Shown here one piece after another: positions 52,584 to 61,561 of a DNA stretch of 64,000 bases. This stretch comes from Fulvivirgaceae bacterium JP3-4 (GTDB lineage Bacteria; Bacteroidota; Bacteroidia; Cytophagales; Cyclobacteriaceae). Below the pieces are notes generated by a model that was not told the origin of the DNA, searched no databases, and saw only the letters and a list, made by a program, of their open reading frames with translations. The stretch's first letter is position 1; every line of letters starts with the position of its first letter. The DNA is taken from contig JARKND010000001.1 of the NCBI GenBank assembly GCA_029309925.1, forward strand, positions 1,984,001 to 2,048,000, written 5' to 3'. The position numbers and the translations under genes were made by a program.

Positions 52584-53486
52584 ATGGATATGGCTCTTAC
52601 TTTTTCAGATGCAAAGAAGATTCCTATCGCGGGGTATCTAAGTTCTATTGGTATGGAACCCGCGAAGATCAGAGGAAATAATTACTGGTACTATTCGCCT
52701 TTTAGAAGCGAACGTGATCCTTCGTTCAAAGTAAACACCAAGCTCAATCTTTGGTACGACCACGGATCGGGGGAAGGAGGGACCTTGATTGACCTGGGTG
52801 CGAAACTCGATTCTTGTGCTGTCTCGGAGTTCGTCCAGAAATTGGCGAGTAATGATCTAAGCTCTCATCATTTTTCTTTTCAACAGCCAGAAACTAAACA
52901 TCCCGAACATAAGCTAAATATCAAATCAGTTGACGAGCTGCGAAGCCAGGAGTTGATCAACTATTTGCGTGGTCGCGGGATTGGCGAGGATGTTGCAAGC
53001 CGGTACTGTAAGGAAGTAACTTTTGAAATTGCCGATAAGACTTACAAAGGAGTGGGGTTTGAAAACAGATCGGGAGGGTTCGAACTCAGGAACAATTGGT
53101 TTAAGGGTTCTTCATCACCCAAGGATGTTTCTTTCATCGACAATGATTCCAAGAAACTTTACGTGGTTGAAGGCTTTATCGACTTCCTTTCCGTTGAGCA
53201 GCTGAAGAGTAAAACGCCAGCCTTTGGAAGCGATGCCAATTTCCTAGTTCTAAACTCCCTGAGCTTTTTAAACCGTTGTCATCCAATGCTAAAAGCGCAT
53301 GAGTCATTCCTTTTTCTAGACAATGACCAAGCGGGAGTGAATGCGAAGAATAATCTCCATACGCTTCACATTCCCTTCATGGACTGCTCGGGATTCTATG
53401 CCTCATTTAAGGATGTCAACGAATACCTGGTTGCTAACAAACAGGCGGAGGAAACACCAGCTGTTAAACAATCACTAAAAATCTAA
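52584..53486 (+). CDS. Toprim/DNA primase-like mobilization protein
   Basis: This 300-residue protein has an N-terminal primase-type domain with the 'RGNNYWYYSPFRSERDPSFKVN' and WYDHGSGEGGTLIDLG pattern (CHC2-like, without the zinc cysteines). A toprim domain follows: KKLYVVEGFIDFLS (catalytic Glu) and SFLFLDNDQAGVNA (D-x-D). Such proteins are encoded in Bacteroidota mobilizable elements and would prime the transferred strand. Confidence 0.85.
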   Translation: MDMALTFSDAKKIPIAGYLSSIGMEPAKIRGNNYWYYSPFRSERDPSFKVNTKLNLWYDHGSGEGGTLIDLGAKLDSCAVSEFVQKLASNDLSSHHFSFQQPETKHPEHKLNIKSVDELRSQELINYLRGRGIGEDVASRYCKEVTFEIADKTYKGVGFENRSGGFELRNNWFKGSSSPKDVSFIDNDSKKLYVVEGFIDFLSVEQLKSKTPAFGSDANFLVLNSLSFLNRCHPMLKAHESFLFLDNDQAGVNAKNNLHTLHIPFMDCSGFYASFKDVNEYLVANKQAEETPAVKQSLKI

Positions 53487-53509
53487 TTAGAGACCTTAAT
53501 AAGAATTTT

Positions 53510-54067
53510 ATGAACCATATAGTGACCTATCTCGAAAGTAAGCAAGCCATTTTTCATGGAGCGCTGATCCTTATGATGTTGTACGTACCGCACGCTGGCA
53601 ACCTTTTCATGCAACTTGAGCACCTTGACATGACCTTTTCGGGCTATACAGTCCTGAACTGGGTCTATGGGGTAGGCTTGGCGGCTGTAATAGAATTCTT
53701 GATCTTGATCTTCCTGATCAATGGATACAAGAATACGGGAAAGTTTTACGCTGTCGTCAGTTTCTTCCTCAACGCCTTCTATTACGATTATTGGTTTATT
53801 TCAATTCAAGACCCGACCATCGTCAACATAAAAACAACTCTCATTAGCCTGTTCATTTGCCTCACTCATTCATTGTCGGTTTGGCAGTTAAGTGAGTTGT
53901 TTTATCGGAGAGTACGGGAAGAGAAAGTTGAATTCTATTGTGAAGAATGTAACGCGGGGCCGTTTCCAAACAAAAGAGCGCTTGACGGACACATTTCTAA
54001 AGCGCATAAATACAAACGTAAAGATGAAATTCAACTGTCTGAAAAGTCTGTAGAGAAGGCAGCATAG
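53510..54067 (+). CDS. Membrane protein with C-terminal C2H2 zinc finger
   Basis: This 185-residue protein has four helices (about 12-33, 48-70, 78-98, 106-128). After a short basic linker a classical C2H2 pattern follows: C144-x2-C147-x13-H161-x4-H166 (EFYCEECNAG, RALDGHISKAHK), then a Lys/Glu-rich tail. C2H2 fingers are rare in bacteria, and their attachment to a membrane anchor is unusual. The gene lies between the primase and the mobilization genes, so the finger could tether DNA or the relaxosome to the membrane. Confidence 0.75.
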   Translation: MNHIVTYLESKQAIFHGALILMMLYVPHAGNLFMQLEHLDMTFSGYTVLNWVYGVGLAAVIEFLILIFLINGYKNTGKFYAVVSFFLNAFYYDYWFISIQDPTIVNIKTTLISLFICLTHSLSVWQLSELFYRRVREEKVEFYCEECNAGPFPNKRALDGHISKAHKYKRKDEIQLSEKSVEKAA

Positions 54068-54095
54068 CACTTCCTTTAATGACTGATATTAACGA

Positions 54096-54122
54096 AGCCT
54101 GGATGAATGTCCGGGCTTTTTT
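54096..54122 (+). terminator. Rho-independent terminator
   Basis: AGCCTGGA (54096-54103) pairs with TCCGGGCT (54110-54117), with a G-T wobble and a 6-base loop, followed by TTTTTT. It ends the primase/membrane-protein transcript. Confidence 0.8.
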
Positions 54123-54308
54123 ATGTCCTTATCTGAAGGGCTTCGATGCTTGTCCTCCAGCATCAGCAAGATGTAACTTTGTCAACAAAGATGGCTAGCG
54201 ACCTCGGAACTCGGCCGCTGTTTCGCACTTTGGGGTGTCCCAATCTCCAAAAAAGCCCTAAACAAATTATTTAGATTTTTTTTCCTCTTGACTTCCAATG
54301 AATTGGGG

Positions 54309-54324
54309 AGGGTACTAGTACCCT
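54309..54324. promoter_or_regulatory. Palindrome upstream of mob genes (possible oriT or operator)
   Basis: AGGGTACTAGTACCCT is a perfect 16-bp palindrome, 55 bp upstream of the MobC start. A second inverted repeat, CTTTGT-CA-ACAAAG, lies at 54177-54190. The 257-bp region between the terminator and MobC is the likely oriT and promoter of the mobilization operon. Confidence 0.45.
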
Positions 54325-54379
54325 TGTAACTGTTTTCAGTCTTGAACCTCCTTTTACTTCGCTAACAGATAATGAAGTT

Positions 54380-54805
54380 ATGGCGGGGAAGAAAAGACAA
54401 GACACCAACTCGTTACTGATTCACCAGGTGTTTACGAGAATCAATGACAAGACGTATCAGCGCTTGCAGTCAATTCTTGAGAAAAGTAACTGTCACACGA
54501 TTGGGGAGCTTGCGCGCAAAATCCTGTCAAACGAGCGCATTATTGTCTATCACTCGGACAAATCGTTGGAGGCTCCAGTACACCAGCTGATAATGATCAG
54601 AGAAGAACTCAGATCGATTGGGGTAAACATCAATCAGATCACGCACCAGTTTCATGTGGCCGACTCAAGGCAACAGCGGATGGTGCATGCGCTTAAGGTA
54701 GGTGAAGAATACACTAAGGTGGGAGAGAAGGTGGATGAGCTAATCAAAATGGTAGCAGAGCTAGGACAAAGATGGTTGCAAAGGTCATTTCAGGTAAAAC
54801 AATAA
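54380..54805 (+). CDS. MobC-like relaxosome accessory protein
   Basis: This 141-residue protein begins with a ribbon-helix-helix-type region (VFTRINDKTYQRLQSILE) and continues with the MobC signature (MIREELRSIGVNINQITHQFH). A helical, amphipathic C-terminus follows. MobC proteins bind oriT and help the relaxase melt the nick site. It overlaps the relaxase gene by 34 bp, as usual for this pair. Confidence 0.9.
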   Translation: MAGKKRQDTNSLLIHQVFTRINDKTYQRLQSILEKSNCHTIGELARKILSNERIIVYHSDKSLEAPVHQLIMIREELRSIGVNINQITHQFHVADSRQQRMVHALKVGEEYTKVGEKVDELIKMVAELGQRWLQRSFQVKQ

Positions 54806-56013
54806 GAGGCGTGTTAAGCTATAACGAGAACAAAGTGAACGAAGGAAGTGCCGAGTGTATTCTCGCCAGTCGGTTTATTGGCGAAGCATCACAACTGCGA
54901 GTTAATGAGAAGCTGGAAACATTCCGGTACTACCAGGAGCGCAACACCAATGTGAGATCGAATGCACTTCATATATCCCTGAACTTCGATCCGAAAGAAA
55001 TCTTAGACAAAGACAAACTGAAGGCAATCGCTACAACATACATGGAAAAGATTGGATTCAAAGACCAGCCTTTCCTTGTCTACCAACATCATGACGCTGC
55101 TCATCCCCACATGCATATTGTGACGACCAACATCCGCTTAAACGGTGAGCGAATATGCTTGAAGAACATTGGAAGAAACCAGTCCGAGAAGGCGAGAAAG
55201 GAAATTGAGATCGAATTCAAACTCATCAAAGCACAAGGTCGAAAGGTAGCGACTGATCCAATCAAGGCTGCGGATCTATCGAGAGCCGAGTACGGAAAGA
55301 GTGAAACCAAACGGGCGATTTCAAATATTGTCAATGCCGTTACGCGATCATATCGATTCACATCCATTCACGAGCTGAATGCTGTCCTCAAACAATACAA
55401 CGTCATTGCCGATCGTGGCAAAGAAGGAACATTGATCCATTCTAAGAATGGCCTGAGATATTCACTGATTGATAAGAACGGAAATCCTGTGGGTGTGCCA
55501 ATTAAAGCCAGCTCGATATATGGCCAACCTACCTTGGCAAACCTGGCTGAGCGATTCAGTCTGAATGAGCTTCTGCGACAGCCCCACAAGGAAAGGGTAA
55601 AGAATGCGATTGATTCATTTGCAGGATATGATTCTAAAAGCCTTGACGATTTCATCACGCATATGGTGGGAAGTCAAATCTATCCAGTGGTGAGGCAAAA
55701 CGATGAAGGCCGAATTTATGGGATGACATTTATTGATAATTCAACTAAATGTGTCTTCAACGGAAGCACATTAGGTAAGCAATACAGCGCACAAGGAATT
55801 CTCAACCGGTTTGGAACTGATCAGAGTGATAATAAGGTAAGCCCACCAAAATTGCCGGCCAGGGAAGTCGAGAGTGTGCAGCCTCACCAATACGGAACAG
55901 CGTATTCCAAAGACAATTTTGAGTTATTACAGCAGTTGACGGAGGCAAAGCTCGATCATTCAAACACGCCATACGAATTGAGGAAGAAAAGACGTAGAGG
56001 AAGATCTATTTAG
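54772..56013 (+). CDS. Relaxase (MobA/VirD2-like, MOBP)
   Basis: This 413-residue relaxase has the catalytic tyrosine Y17 in GVLSYNENKV. The metal-binding histidines lie in YQHHDAAHPHMHIVTTN (H106, H113 and H115). Motif II LHISLNFDPKE follows the family layout. The C-terminal 200 residues are less conserved and probably bind the coupling protein. It nicks oriT and stays bound to the transferred strand. Confidence 0.93.
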   Translation: MVAKVISGKTIRGVLSYNENKVNEGSAECILASRFIGEASQLRVNEKLETFRYYQERNTNVRSNALHISLNFDPKEILDKDKLKAIATTYMEKIGFKDQPFLVYQHHDAAHPHMHIVTTNIRLNGERICLKNIGRNQSEKARKEIEIEFKLIKAQGRKVATDPIKAADLSRAEYGKSETKRAISNIVNAVTRSYRFTSIHELNAVLKQYNVIADRGKEGTLIHSKNGLRYSLIDKNGNPVGVPIKASSIYGQPTLANLAERFSLNELLRQPHKERVKNAIDSFAGYDSKSLDDFITHMVGSQIYPVVRQNDEGRIYGMTFIDNSTKCVFNGSTLGKQYSAQGILNRFGTDQSDNKVSPPKLPAREVESVQPHQYGTAYSKDNFELLQQLTEAKLDHSNTPYELRKKRRRGRSI

Positions 56014-56026
56014 AAAGGAGGGGAAC

Positions 56027-57970
56027 ATGGCACATCAAACAGGAGAAAACGAACAGGCACTCAGGAAGATCACTGACTTTACGCGCATGGCAAGTCTGGT
56101 CATACTTGCGATCCACTTCTATTATTACTGTCATGAGGCATTGAGCGTTTTGGGATATACAAATGAATTTGCCGACAACTTCTTTGTTAGGCTTTCGAGG
56201 ACGGGACTGTTCAACTCAATATACTATTCTAAAATTGCCGTTATAATGTTGCTGGTCATTTCCCTGTTCGGCATTAAGGGAAAGAAGGAGGAGAAGATTA
56301 ACGGACTTTCAGCGACTCTTTTAGCTTTAATAGGGTTAGCCGTTTTTTTCCTGGGTCACTACATTCTTGATTTATCGTTTGAGGCCGCAACAATTGCGGG
56401 TTTGTATATTGTGGTGACTTCGATTTCTTATGTCTTGATTCTTACGGGTGGAACATGGTTATCAAGACTGCTGAGTTTAAAATTAACAAGCGACATTTTT
56501 AACCAACGCAACGAATCATTCCCACAGGAGGAGCGATTACTTGAGAATGAGTATAGCATAAACCTTCCGGCAAGGTATGTTGTGAAAGGAAAGCAGAGAT
56601 CGAGTTGGGTCAATTTCATCAACCCATTTCGATCAGTCTTAGTCATCGGAACACCTGGTGCAGGGAAATCATATTTTGTTATTCGGCATGTGATTGCGCA
56701 GCACATCAGGAAAGGCTTCTCGATGTTTATCTACGATTTTAAGTACGATGATTTGTCCAGGATTGCCTACAACACCTTAAAGCGCTCAAGTAGCAGTTAT
56801 AAGATTAAGCCTTCGTTTTACGTAATAAATTTTGATCAGGTTTATCACCGCTGCAATCCGCTGGAACCACAAATGATGTTTGATATCACGGACGCAACCG
56901 AAGCGTCTCGAACGATAATGCTCGGCTTGAATCGTGATTGGATTAAGAAGCAGGGTGATTTCTTTGTGGAATCTCCAATCAATTTTGTGACTGCGATTAT
57001 CTGGTTCCTGAAGAAGTTCGAAGGTGGAATATTTTGCACGCTGCCTCATGTTATCGAGCTCATGCAACTGGACTATCCAACGCTCTTTGGAATACTGGAA
57101 ACGGAAAAGGAAGTTGAAGTTTTGATAAACCCTTTTCGATCGGCATACAGGAACCGCGCGATGGAGCAGTTGGAAGGTCAAATCGCAAGTGCCAAGATTG
57201 GGCTTGCTCGGCTTTCTTCGCCTCAACTCTACTACGTCCTTTCAGGAAATGATTTCACGTTGGACATCAACAATCCAAATGAGCCAAAAATAGTCTGCAT
57301 GGGGAACAACCCGCAAAAGCAGCAGATCTATGGTGCAGTTCTCTCTCTTTATATCACGAGAGTGATCAAGCTGGTGAACAAGAAACACCAGTTGAAAAGC
57401 AGTCTTGTCTTTGACGAGTTTCCAACAATCTATTTCAATGGAATCGATAATCTGATGGCAACAGCGAGGGCAAACAAGGTTGCTACAACGCTAGGAGTGC
57501 AGGACTATAGCCAACTGAAAAAGGACTACGGCAAGGAACAAGCCGAAGTTATCATGAACATTGTCGGCAATGTCATCAGTGGTCAGGTAGTGGGAGAGAC
57601 CGCAAAGCTTCTGTCGGAGCGGTTCGGAAAGATTGTGCAGGAACGTGAAAGCGTTTCCATTAATAGTTCGGACACTTCAGTCAGTAGATCGACACAGCTA
57701 GACTCGGCAATTCCACCATCTAAGATTGCTTCGCTGTCTTCTGGTGAGTTTGTTGGAATGGTTGCTGATGATCCTGACCAAAAAATACAGTTAAAGATTT
57801 TCCACAATGAAATAATGAATGATCATGAAGCGATAAAACGGGAAGAAGATTCTTACGAACCGATACCATTGGTAAGGAATGTGACGCAAAAGGAGATCTC
57901 GGACAACTACGTCCAGATAAAACGTGAGATTGAATATATAGTAGATGAAATAAACAAAAACGCAGCTTAG
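56027..57970 (+). CDS. VirD4/TraG-type coupling protein with YWFCY domain
   Basis: This 647-residue protein has an N-terminal YWFCY-type membrane domain (IHFYYYCHEALSVLG, three to four helices up to about 150). An ATPase domain follows with Walker A GTPGAGKS (208-215) and Walker B in SLVFDEFPTIYF. Coupling proteins deliver the relaxase-DNA complex to a type IV secretion channel. A strong Shine-Dalgarno AAAGGAGG (56014-56021) precedes the ATG. No T4SS genes are in the window, so a helper element is likely needed. Confidence 0.92.
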   Translation: MAHQTGENEQALRKITDFTRMASLVILAIHFYYYCHEALSVLGYTNEFADNFFVRLSRTGLFNSIYYSKIAVIMLLVISLFGIKGKKEEKINGLSATLLALIGLAVFFLGHYILDLSFEAATIAGLYIVVTSISYVLILTGGTWLSRLLSLKLTSDIFNQRNESFPQEERLLENEYSINLPARYVVKGKQRSSWVNFINPFRSVLVIGTPGAGKSYFVIRHVIAQHIRKGFSMFIYDFKYDDLSRIAYNTLKRSSSSYKIKPSFYVINFDQVYHRCNPLEPQMMFDITDATEASRTIMLGLNRDWIKKQGDFFVESPINFVTAIIWFLKKFEGGIFCTLPHVIELMQLDYPTLFGILETEKEVEVLINPFRSAYRNRAMEQLEGQIASAKIGLARLSSPQLYYVLSGNDFTLDINNPNEPKIVCMGNNPQKQQIYGAVLSLYITRVIKLVNKKHQLKSSLVFDEFPTIYFNGIDNLMATARANKVATTLGVQDYSQLKKDYGKEQAEVIMNIVGNVISGQVVGETAKLLSERFGKIVQERESVSINSSDTSVSRSTQLDSAIPPSKIASLSSGEFVGMVADDPDQKIQLKIFHNEIMNDHEAIKREEDSYEPIPLVRNVTQKEISDNYVQIKREIEYIVDEINKNAA

Positions 57971-57972
57971 TT

Positions 57973-58791
57973 ATGGACATGAAGGAATTTGCGCAGGAGT
58001 TATATGTAACGATGCAAACAAAATTGGATGAAGTGGAACAATCACCGAAAGATTCAATTGTTAAAGAGAGTTGTTATATCGAAATAGTTAAATCACATAC
58101 GTACGGACTAAAGAACTATCTGTATCAGTATGAGTTCTCTTCGCCTCAGGAGGAGATATTCTTTTTCAAGAACATCAAGCCTAAGTTTGTAAGCCTTTTA
58201 CTTTTTCATAACGAGCTGTTCGAGGTCGAGATGTCGAAGCCATTGGAAAAGGATTGTATCGTGAAGTACTACATGGAAGCGCTTCAGAAAGGCCAGGCAT
58301 TTGTCAATGCAAACATGGAATACTACCGCTACTTACATCTTGGCTCTACCTACCTTGATTCAAAATACTTCCTATCAGATAGGAACAATGAAACTGGCTA
58401 TGACGTCATGTACGATTCAAGATTCTGCACGCCTTTTGACCACAAGTTTTGCGTACTTCAGTCATACGAACTTCTCAAGGATCATTTGACAAAGGCCATC
58501 GACAAGCTTATGAGTCCACGACCGCAAGAGCCTAACGCGTTGCAATGGACTGGTCCGAAAATATCTCTCATCGAATTGATGTATGCGTTGCAGGAGTCAG
58601 GTGTTTTCAATAAAGCCACGACCGATGTAAAAATGATCGCAACCTATTTCGAAAAGGTGTTCAACGTGGATCTCGGCAATTATTATCGCACCCTACAAGA
58701 CATTCGCGGAAGAAAGAACCGGAAGACTGTGTTTCTTGATGAGTTGAAGGATAAACTGCGAGAGAGGCTAGGTGAGGCAGTGATTTGTTAA
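57973..58791 (+). CDS. RteC-family protein (second copy type)
   Basis: This 272-residue protein has a helical N-terminal part (FKNIKPKFVSLLLFHNELFE) and the typical RteC ending: ALQWTGPKISLIELMYALQE, then FEKVFNVDLGNYYRTLQDIR and GRKNRKTVFLDELK. It starts 2 bp after the coupling-protein stop. It is shorter than the RteC at 50923 and differs in sequence, so it is a second family member, not a recent duplicate. Confidence 0.9.
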   Translation: MDMKEFAQELYVTMQTKLDEVEQSPKDSIVKESCYIEIVKSHTYGLKNYLYQYEFSSPQEEIFFFKNIKPKFVSLLLFHNELFEVEMSKPLEKDCIVKYYMEALQKGQAFVNANMEYYRYLHLGSTYLDSKYFLSDRNNETGYDVMYDSRFCTPFDHKFCVLQSYELLKDHLTKAIDKLMSPRPQEPNALQWTGPKISLIELMYALQESGVFNKATTDVKMIATYFEKVFNVDLGNYYRTLQDIRGRKNRKTVFLDELKDKLRERLGEAVIC

Positions 58792-59282
58792 AAGTTGTAT
58801 TTTGGAAATTATACACGCAGCCTGTGAATCAGCCTCAATACAAATTCCAGACGAATGAATCCTTCCTCGATTTTGAGTTCGAGAGTACCGGCCCCAACGG
58901 TCGTATAAAGAAGGTCGTGCGCTTTACGCCAAGAAACGCAAGTGGCAGGACGTACTTTAATCTAGGATTTGGCGATTGGAATGAGGTGGAAGGGCGGATT
59001 GATGACAGCTCAACTAGTAATAATCAGGATACGCAAAAGGTACTGGCAACTGTCGCGGCAACCGTGCTGGAATTCACAGCCGTTTACCCGGACATGCCCG
59101 TATACGCGCGAGGTAGCACCCCAGCGCGAACGAGGCTTTACCAGATGGGAATTTCCGCGAATTTGGCCCAAATTGAACCAATTTTAGAGATTTATGCGTT
59201 AAAAAAGGGTGGCGATTGGGAGCCTTTTCAGACAGGCACGAATTACGAGGCCTTTATGGCATGGCGAAAGATTAATAGCTAA
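58785..59282 (+). CDS. DUF6934-family protein
   Basis: The protein has 165 residues from a TTG at 58785, overlapping the RteC stop. The family pattern is FLDFEFESTGPNGRIKKVV, FNLGFGDWN, then DSSTSNNQDTQKVLATVAAT and PVYARGSTPARTRLYQMGI. DUF6934 has no known activity. It is followed by a basic 57-residue protein; the two could form a toxin-antitoxin-like pair, which is inference only. Confidence 0.85.
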   Translation: MLKVVFWKLYTQPVNQPQYKFQTNESFLDFEFESTGPNGRIKKVVRFTPRNASGRTYFNLGFGDWNEVEGRIDDSSTSNNQDTQKVLATVAATVLEFTAVYPDMPVYARGSTPARTRLYQMGISANLAQIEPILEIYALKKGGDWEPFQTGTNYEAFMAWRKINS

Positions 59283-59309
59283 ATTTGATGGTAGAAAAGA
59301 AGAAGCAAA

Positions 59310-59483
59310 ATGGCTAACGAAAATAAACATCGGCAAAAAGGCAGTTCAAAAGCTGTGGTCAAATCAACTGTAAGAGACTATGGCAACGAACCATTCTTTG
59401 TTAAGAAAGCCAACGAGTCAAAGCAGTTTCTCGAAAAACATGGCTTCCCGCAAGCATTTCAGAAGCGTTCCAGCAAGGCATAG
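59310..59483 (+). CDS. Small basic protein next to DUF6934
   Basis: ATG 59310 to TAG 59481-59483 gives 57 residues, basic and soluble: MANENKHRQKGSSKAVVKST, then YGNEPFFVKKANESKQFLEK and an end HGFPQAFQKRSSKA. There is no membrane helix. It lies 27 bp after DUF6934 and ends right before a terminator, so it is in the same unit. It could be the partner of DUF6934. Confidence 0.6.
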   Translation: MANENKHRQKGSSKAVVKSTVRDYGNEPFFVKKANESKQFLEKHGFPQAFQKRSSKA

Positions 59484-59510
59484 TTTACACAGGATTTGAT
59501 TAATAGATAT

Positions 59511-59537
59511 AAGGCAATCGAAAGATTGCCTTTTTTT
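59511..59537 (+). terminator. Rho-independent terminator
   Basis: Perfect 9-bp stem AAGGCAATC (59511-59519) and GATTGCCTT (59524-59532) with a GAAA loop and a T-tract. It ends the mobilization/DUF6934 operon and separates it from the PLD/ABC-3C-like operon. Confidence 0.9.
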
Positions 59538-59714
59538 ATTCCCATTACCACTCAAATGTCTAAACCATTGACCAGCTGCAATTAAATTTTTACTTTAGTA
59601 AATAGGTGATTCCCTGACCCACCCGATCCGCGCGATCACGAGCCCACTAGGAGTCATCCAGCGACACGTTGGTAATAAATCAGTGGCAGATTCACTGTCC
59701 TCAACTATATCTGT

Positions 59715-60428
59715 ATGGCTAAATTTTTGAACACAAGTGGTGTCTCATACTACTTGGAAGAACTTATTAAGAATACAAAGGACAAACTCATCCTTGTCAG
59801 TCCCTACCTCCAATTCAACGATCGAATTAAAGAGCATATCCAAAACCTTAATATCCAAAAGAAGGATATCAGAATTATCTATCGTGAAAACAAACTGCAT
59901 CCGGACGAAAACAATTGGCTCGCAAACCAGATCGGTGTGCGGACTTCGATTTGTAAAAACCTCCATGCGAAGTGCTATATCAATGACAACGAAGCAATCA
60001 TCACATCGATGAATCTATATGAGTTTTCCCAGCTCAACAATAATGAAATGGGAATTCATTTAACGAAGGAAACTGATGCGGAATTGTATAAGGCAACGTT
60101 CGAAGAGGTTCAGCGGTTGTTAACAATAAGCGAGGAATTAAGAGTAACAGTTCAAAAAATCGATTCAAAGAGTAATCAAAAAAAGGAGTCGAAAGAAGTT
60201 AAGTCAGAAAGCAACGGTTTTTGTATTCGCACGGGGGTGCCAATTCCGTTCAATATTGAGAAGCCGCTCAGCAAAGAAGCTTACAAGAAATGGAATGAGT
60301 ACGGAGATCCGGACTACCCGGAAAAGTACTGTCACTTTTCGGGTGAAGCATCAAATGGTGAAACCTCCGTCAACCAACCAGTCCTAAAAAAGAACTGGAA
60401 AAGAGCTAAAGAATCCTTCAACCTTTGA
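59715..60428 (+). CDS. Phospholipase D-like (HKD) nuclease
   Basis: This 237-residue protein has one HKD motif, H84-x-K86 with D91, S98 and N100 (LHAKCYINDNEAIITSMN), so it should act as a dimer like the Nuc/BfiI group. The segment 160-237 has paired cysteines in GFCIRTGVPIPF and EKYCHFSGEAS, a likely small zinc module. PLD-type nucleases cut DNA in several defence systems. It starts the operon; the next gene begins 2 bp after its stop. Confidence 0.88.
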   Translation: MAKFLNTSGVSYYLEELIKNTKDKLILVSPYLQFNDRIKEHIQNLNIQKKDIRIIYRENKLHPDENNWLANQIGVRTSICKNLHAKCYINDNEAIITSMNLYEFSQLNNNEMGIHLTKETDAELYKATFEEVQRLLTISEELRVTVQKIDSKSNQKKESKEVKSESNGFCIRTGVPIPFNIEKPLSKEAYKKWNEYGDPDYPEKYCHFSGEASNGETSVNQPVLKKNWKRAKESFNL

Positions 60429-60430
60429 CT

Positions 60431-61561
60431 ATGTCAGTTGCCCAATCAATCAGATCGTTGTTACCTATCGACTTGAGCGGACGTTACGCGAGGCAGGGTT
60501 TCGTCTACCAAGACCACGTTGGCGTGCATTTGTGTTTATGCATGATGGAAACTGATACAATTGCCGAGATATGGTTCGAGACACAAGATGATATTACAAT
60601 TTTACACAATGAAAATGGGAACGAATTGGTCGAGTTTGTTCAAGTGAAAAACGAGGACCGAACATCGAGATGGTCGATTAAAGCAGTTTGTCAGTCAAAG
60701 AATGGAGGAACAAATTGCCTCGTTACAAAGTCATTGCTAAACGACAGATGTCTCGAGCCGACTCGTTTTCGCATAGTTACGTCTTACGATGTAATGAACG
60801 AACTCGATGTTCTGAAGTATCCTATTGGCGGTCAGTTCCGCGTCACTGGTAAAACTAAGCAAGACGACCTTGTCACTGAAATTGAAAAATTGATCGGAAA
60901 AATAAAATCTCCAAATGGCAATGGGATCGATTACTGGGCTAGCAATTGTCTATGGCAAAAGCTTCCAGATTCCATACCAGCACTCGAAGCACAAAACAAA
61001 ATTCAACTAGAAAAGGTACTTAAGAGATTTCCCCAAAACATTTACCCCGATCAAAGGGATGAATTGTATCAGCATCTATTAGCCTTGGTCAAGGATGCGT
61101 CTACCGTGGACGTCTTCAGTGACTTGTCTCTCTCAAAAATTTCACGTCCAAGTCTAGTGGAATGGTTAAATAAAAAGGTAACGGATTTTGGAAAACCCAA
61201 AGGAGGAACAGAAAGACTTCGACAGAAAATGAATGAGGGTGGTATTGACTACGTAATTATAGAGAGTGCAGAAGATTTGAAATGGCAATATCTCCAGTCA
61301 AAACTTAGTCTTGATTTTGTAAAAGCAACGGACTACTCAAAACTGGAAAGGAAAATTGCGGAGATACTTCTTGACCTGAAGCTTGAATTAGACACAGGAC
61401 ACTTAACGATGTCCGGAGTTGCCTTTTTACAGTTGTGTAAGCAAAGGGTCGAAGAATATGTCGAAGGGTCAGGGATTGGAATACCGAAGGACGAAGCAGT
61501 TGGCTATATGTTTGATCGGACTAATCGGTGTCTACATAGATTTATAACCCCATCAAAATGA
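60431..61561 (+). CDS. DUF4297/Cap4-like nuclease with ABC-3C-type C-terminus
   Basis: The protein has 376 residues from ATG 60431; a TTG two codons upstream is possible. The DUF4297-type dsDNA nuclease domain occupies residues 1-200: RQGFVYQDHVGVHL, WFETQDDITI (D54) and EFVQVKN (Q71-x-K73), a PD-(D/E)XK layout. The C-terminal 150 residues are helical (LSKISRPSLVEWLNKKVTDF, MSGVAFLQLCKQRVEEYVE) and fit the C-terminal domain of ABC-three-component effectors. It is followed by the middle component with a 4-bp overlap. Confidence 0.8.
   Translation: MSVAQSIRSLLPIDLSGRYARQGFVYQDHVGVHLCLCMMETDTIAEIWFETQDDITILHNENGNELVEFVQVKNEDRTSRWSIKAVCQSKNGGTNCLVTKSLLNDRCLEPTRFRIVTSYDVMNELDVLKYPIGGQFRVTGKTKQDDLVTEIEKLIGKIKSPNGNGIDYWASNCLWQKLPDSIPALEAQNKIQLEKVLKRFPQNIYPDQRDELYQHLLALVKDASTVDVFSDLSLSKISRPSLVEWLNKKVTDFGKPKGGTERLRQKMNEGGIDYVIIESAEDLKWQYLQSKLSLDFVKATDYSKLERKIAEILLDLKLELDTGHLTMSGVAFLQLCKQRVEEYVEGSGIGIPKDEAVGYMFDRTNRCLHRFITPSK

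Noticed and set aside
59538-59714. tRNA or attachment site between the two operons
   Set aside because: No cloverleaf and no repeated end sequence could be found by eye.
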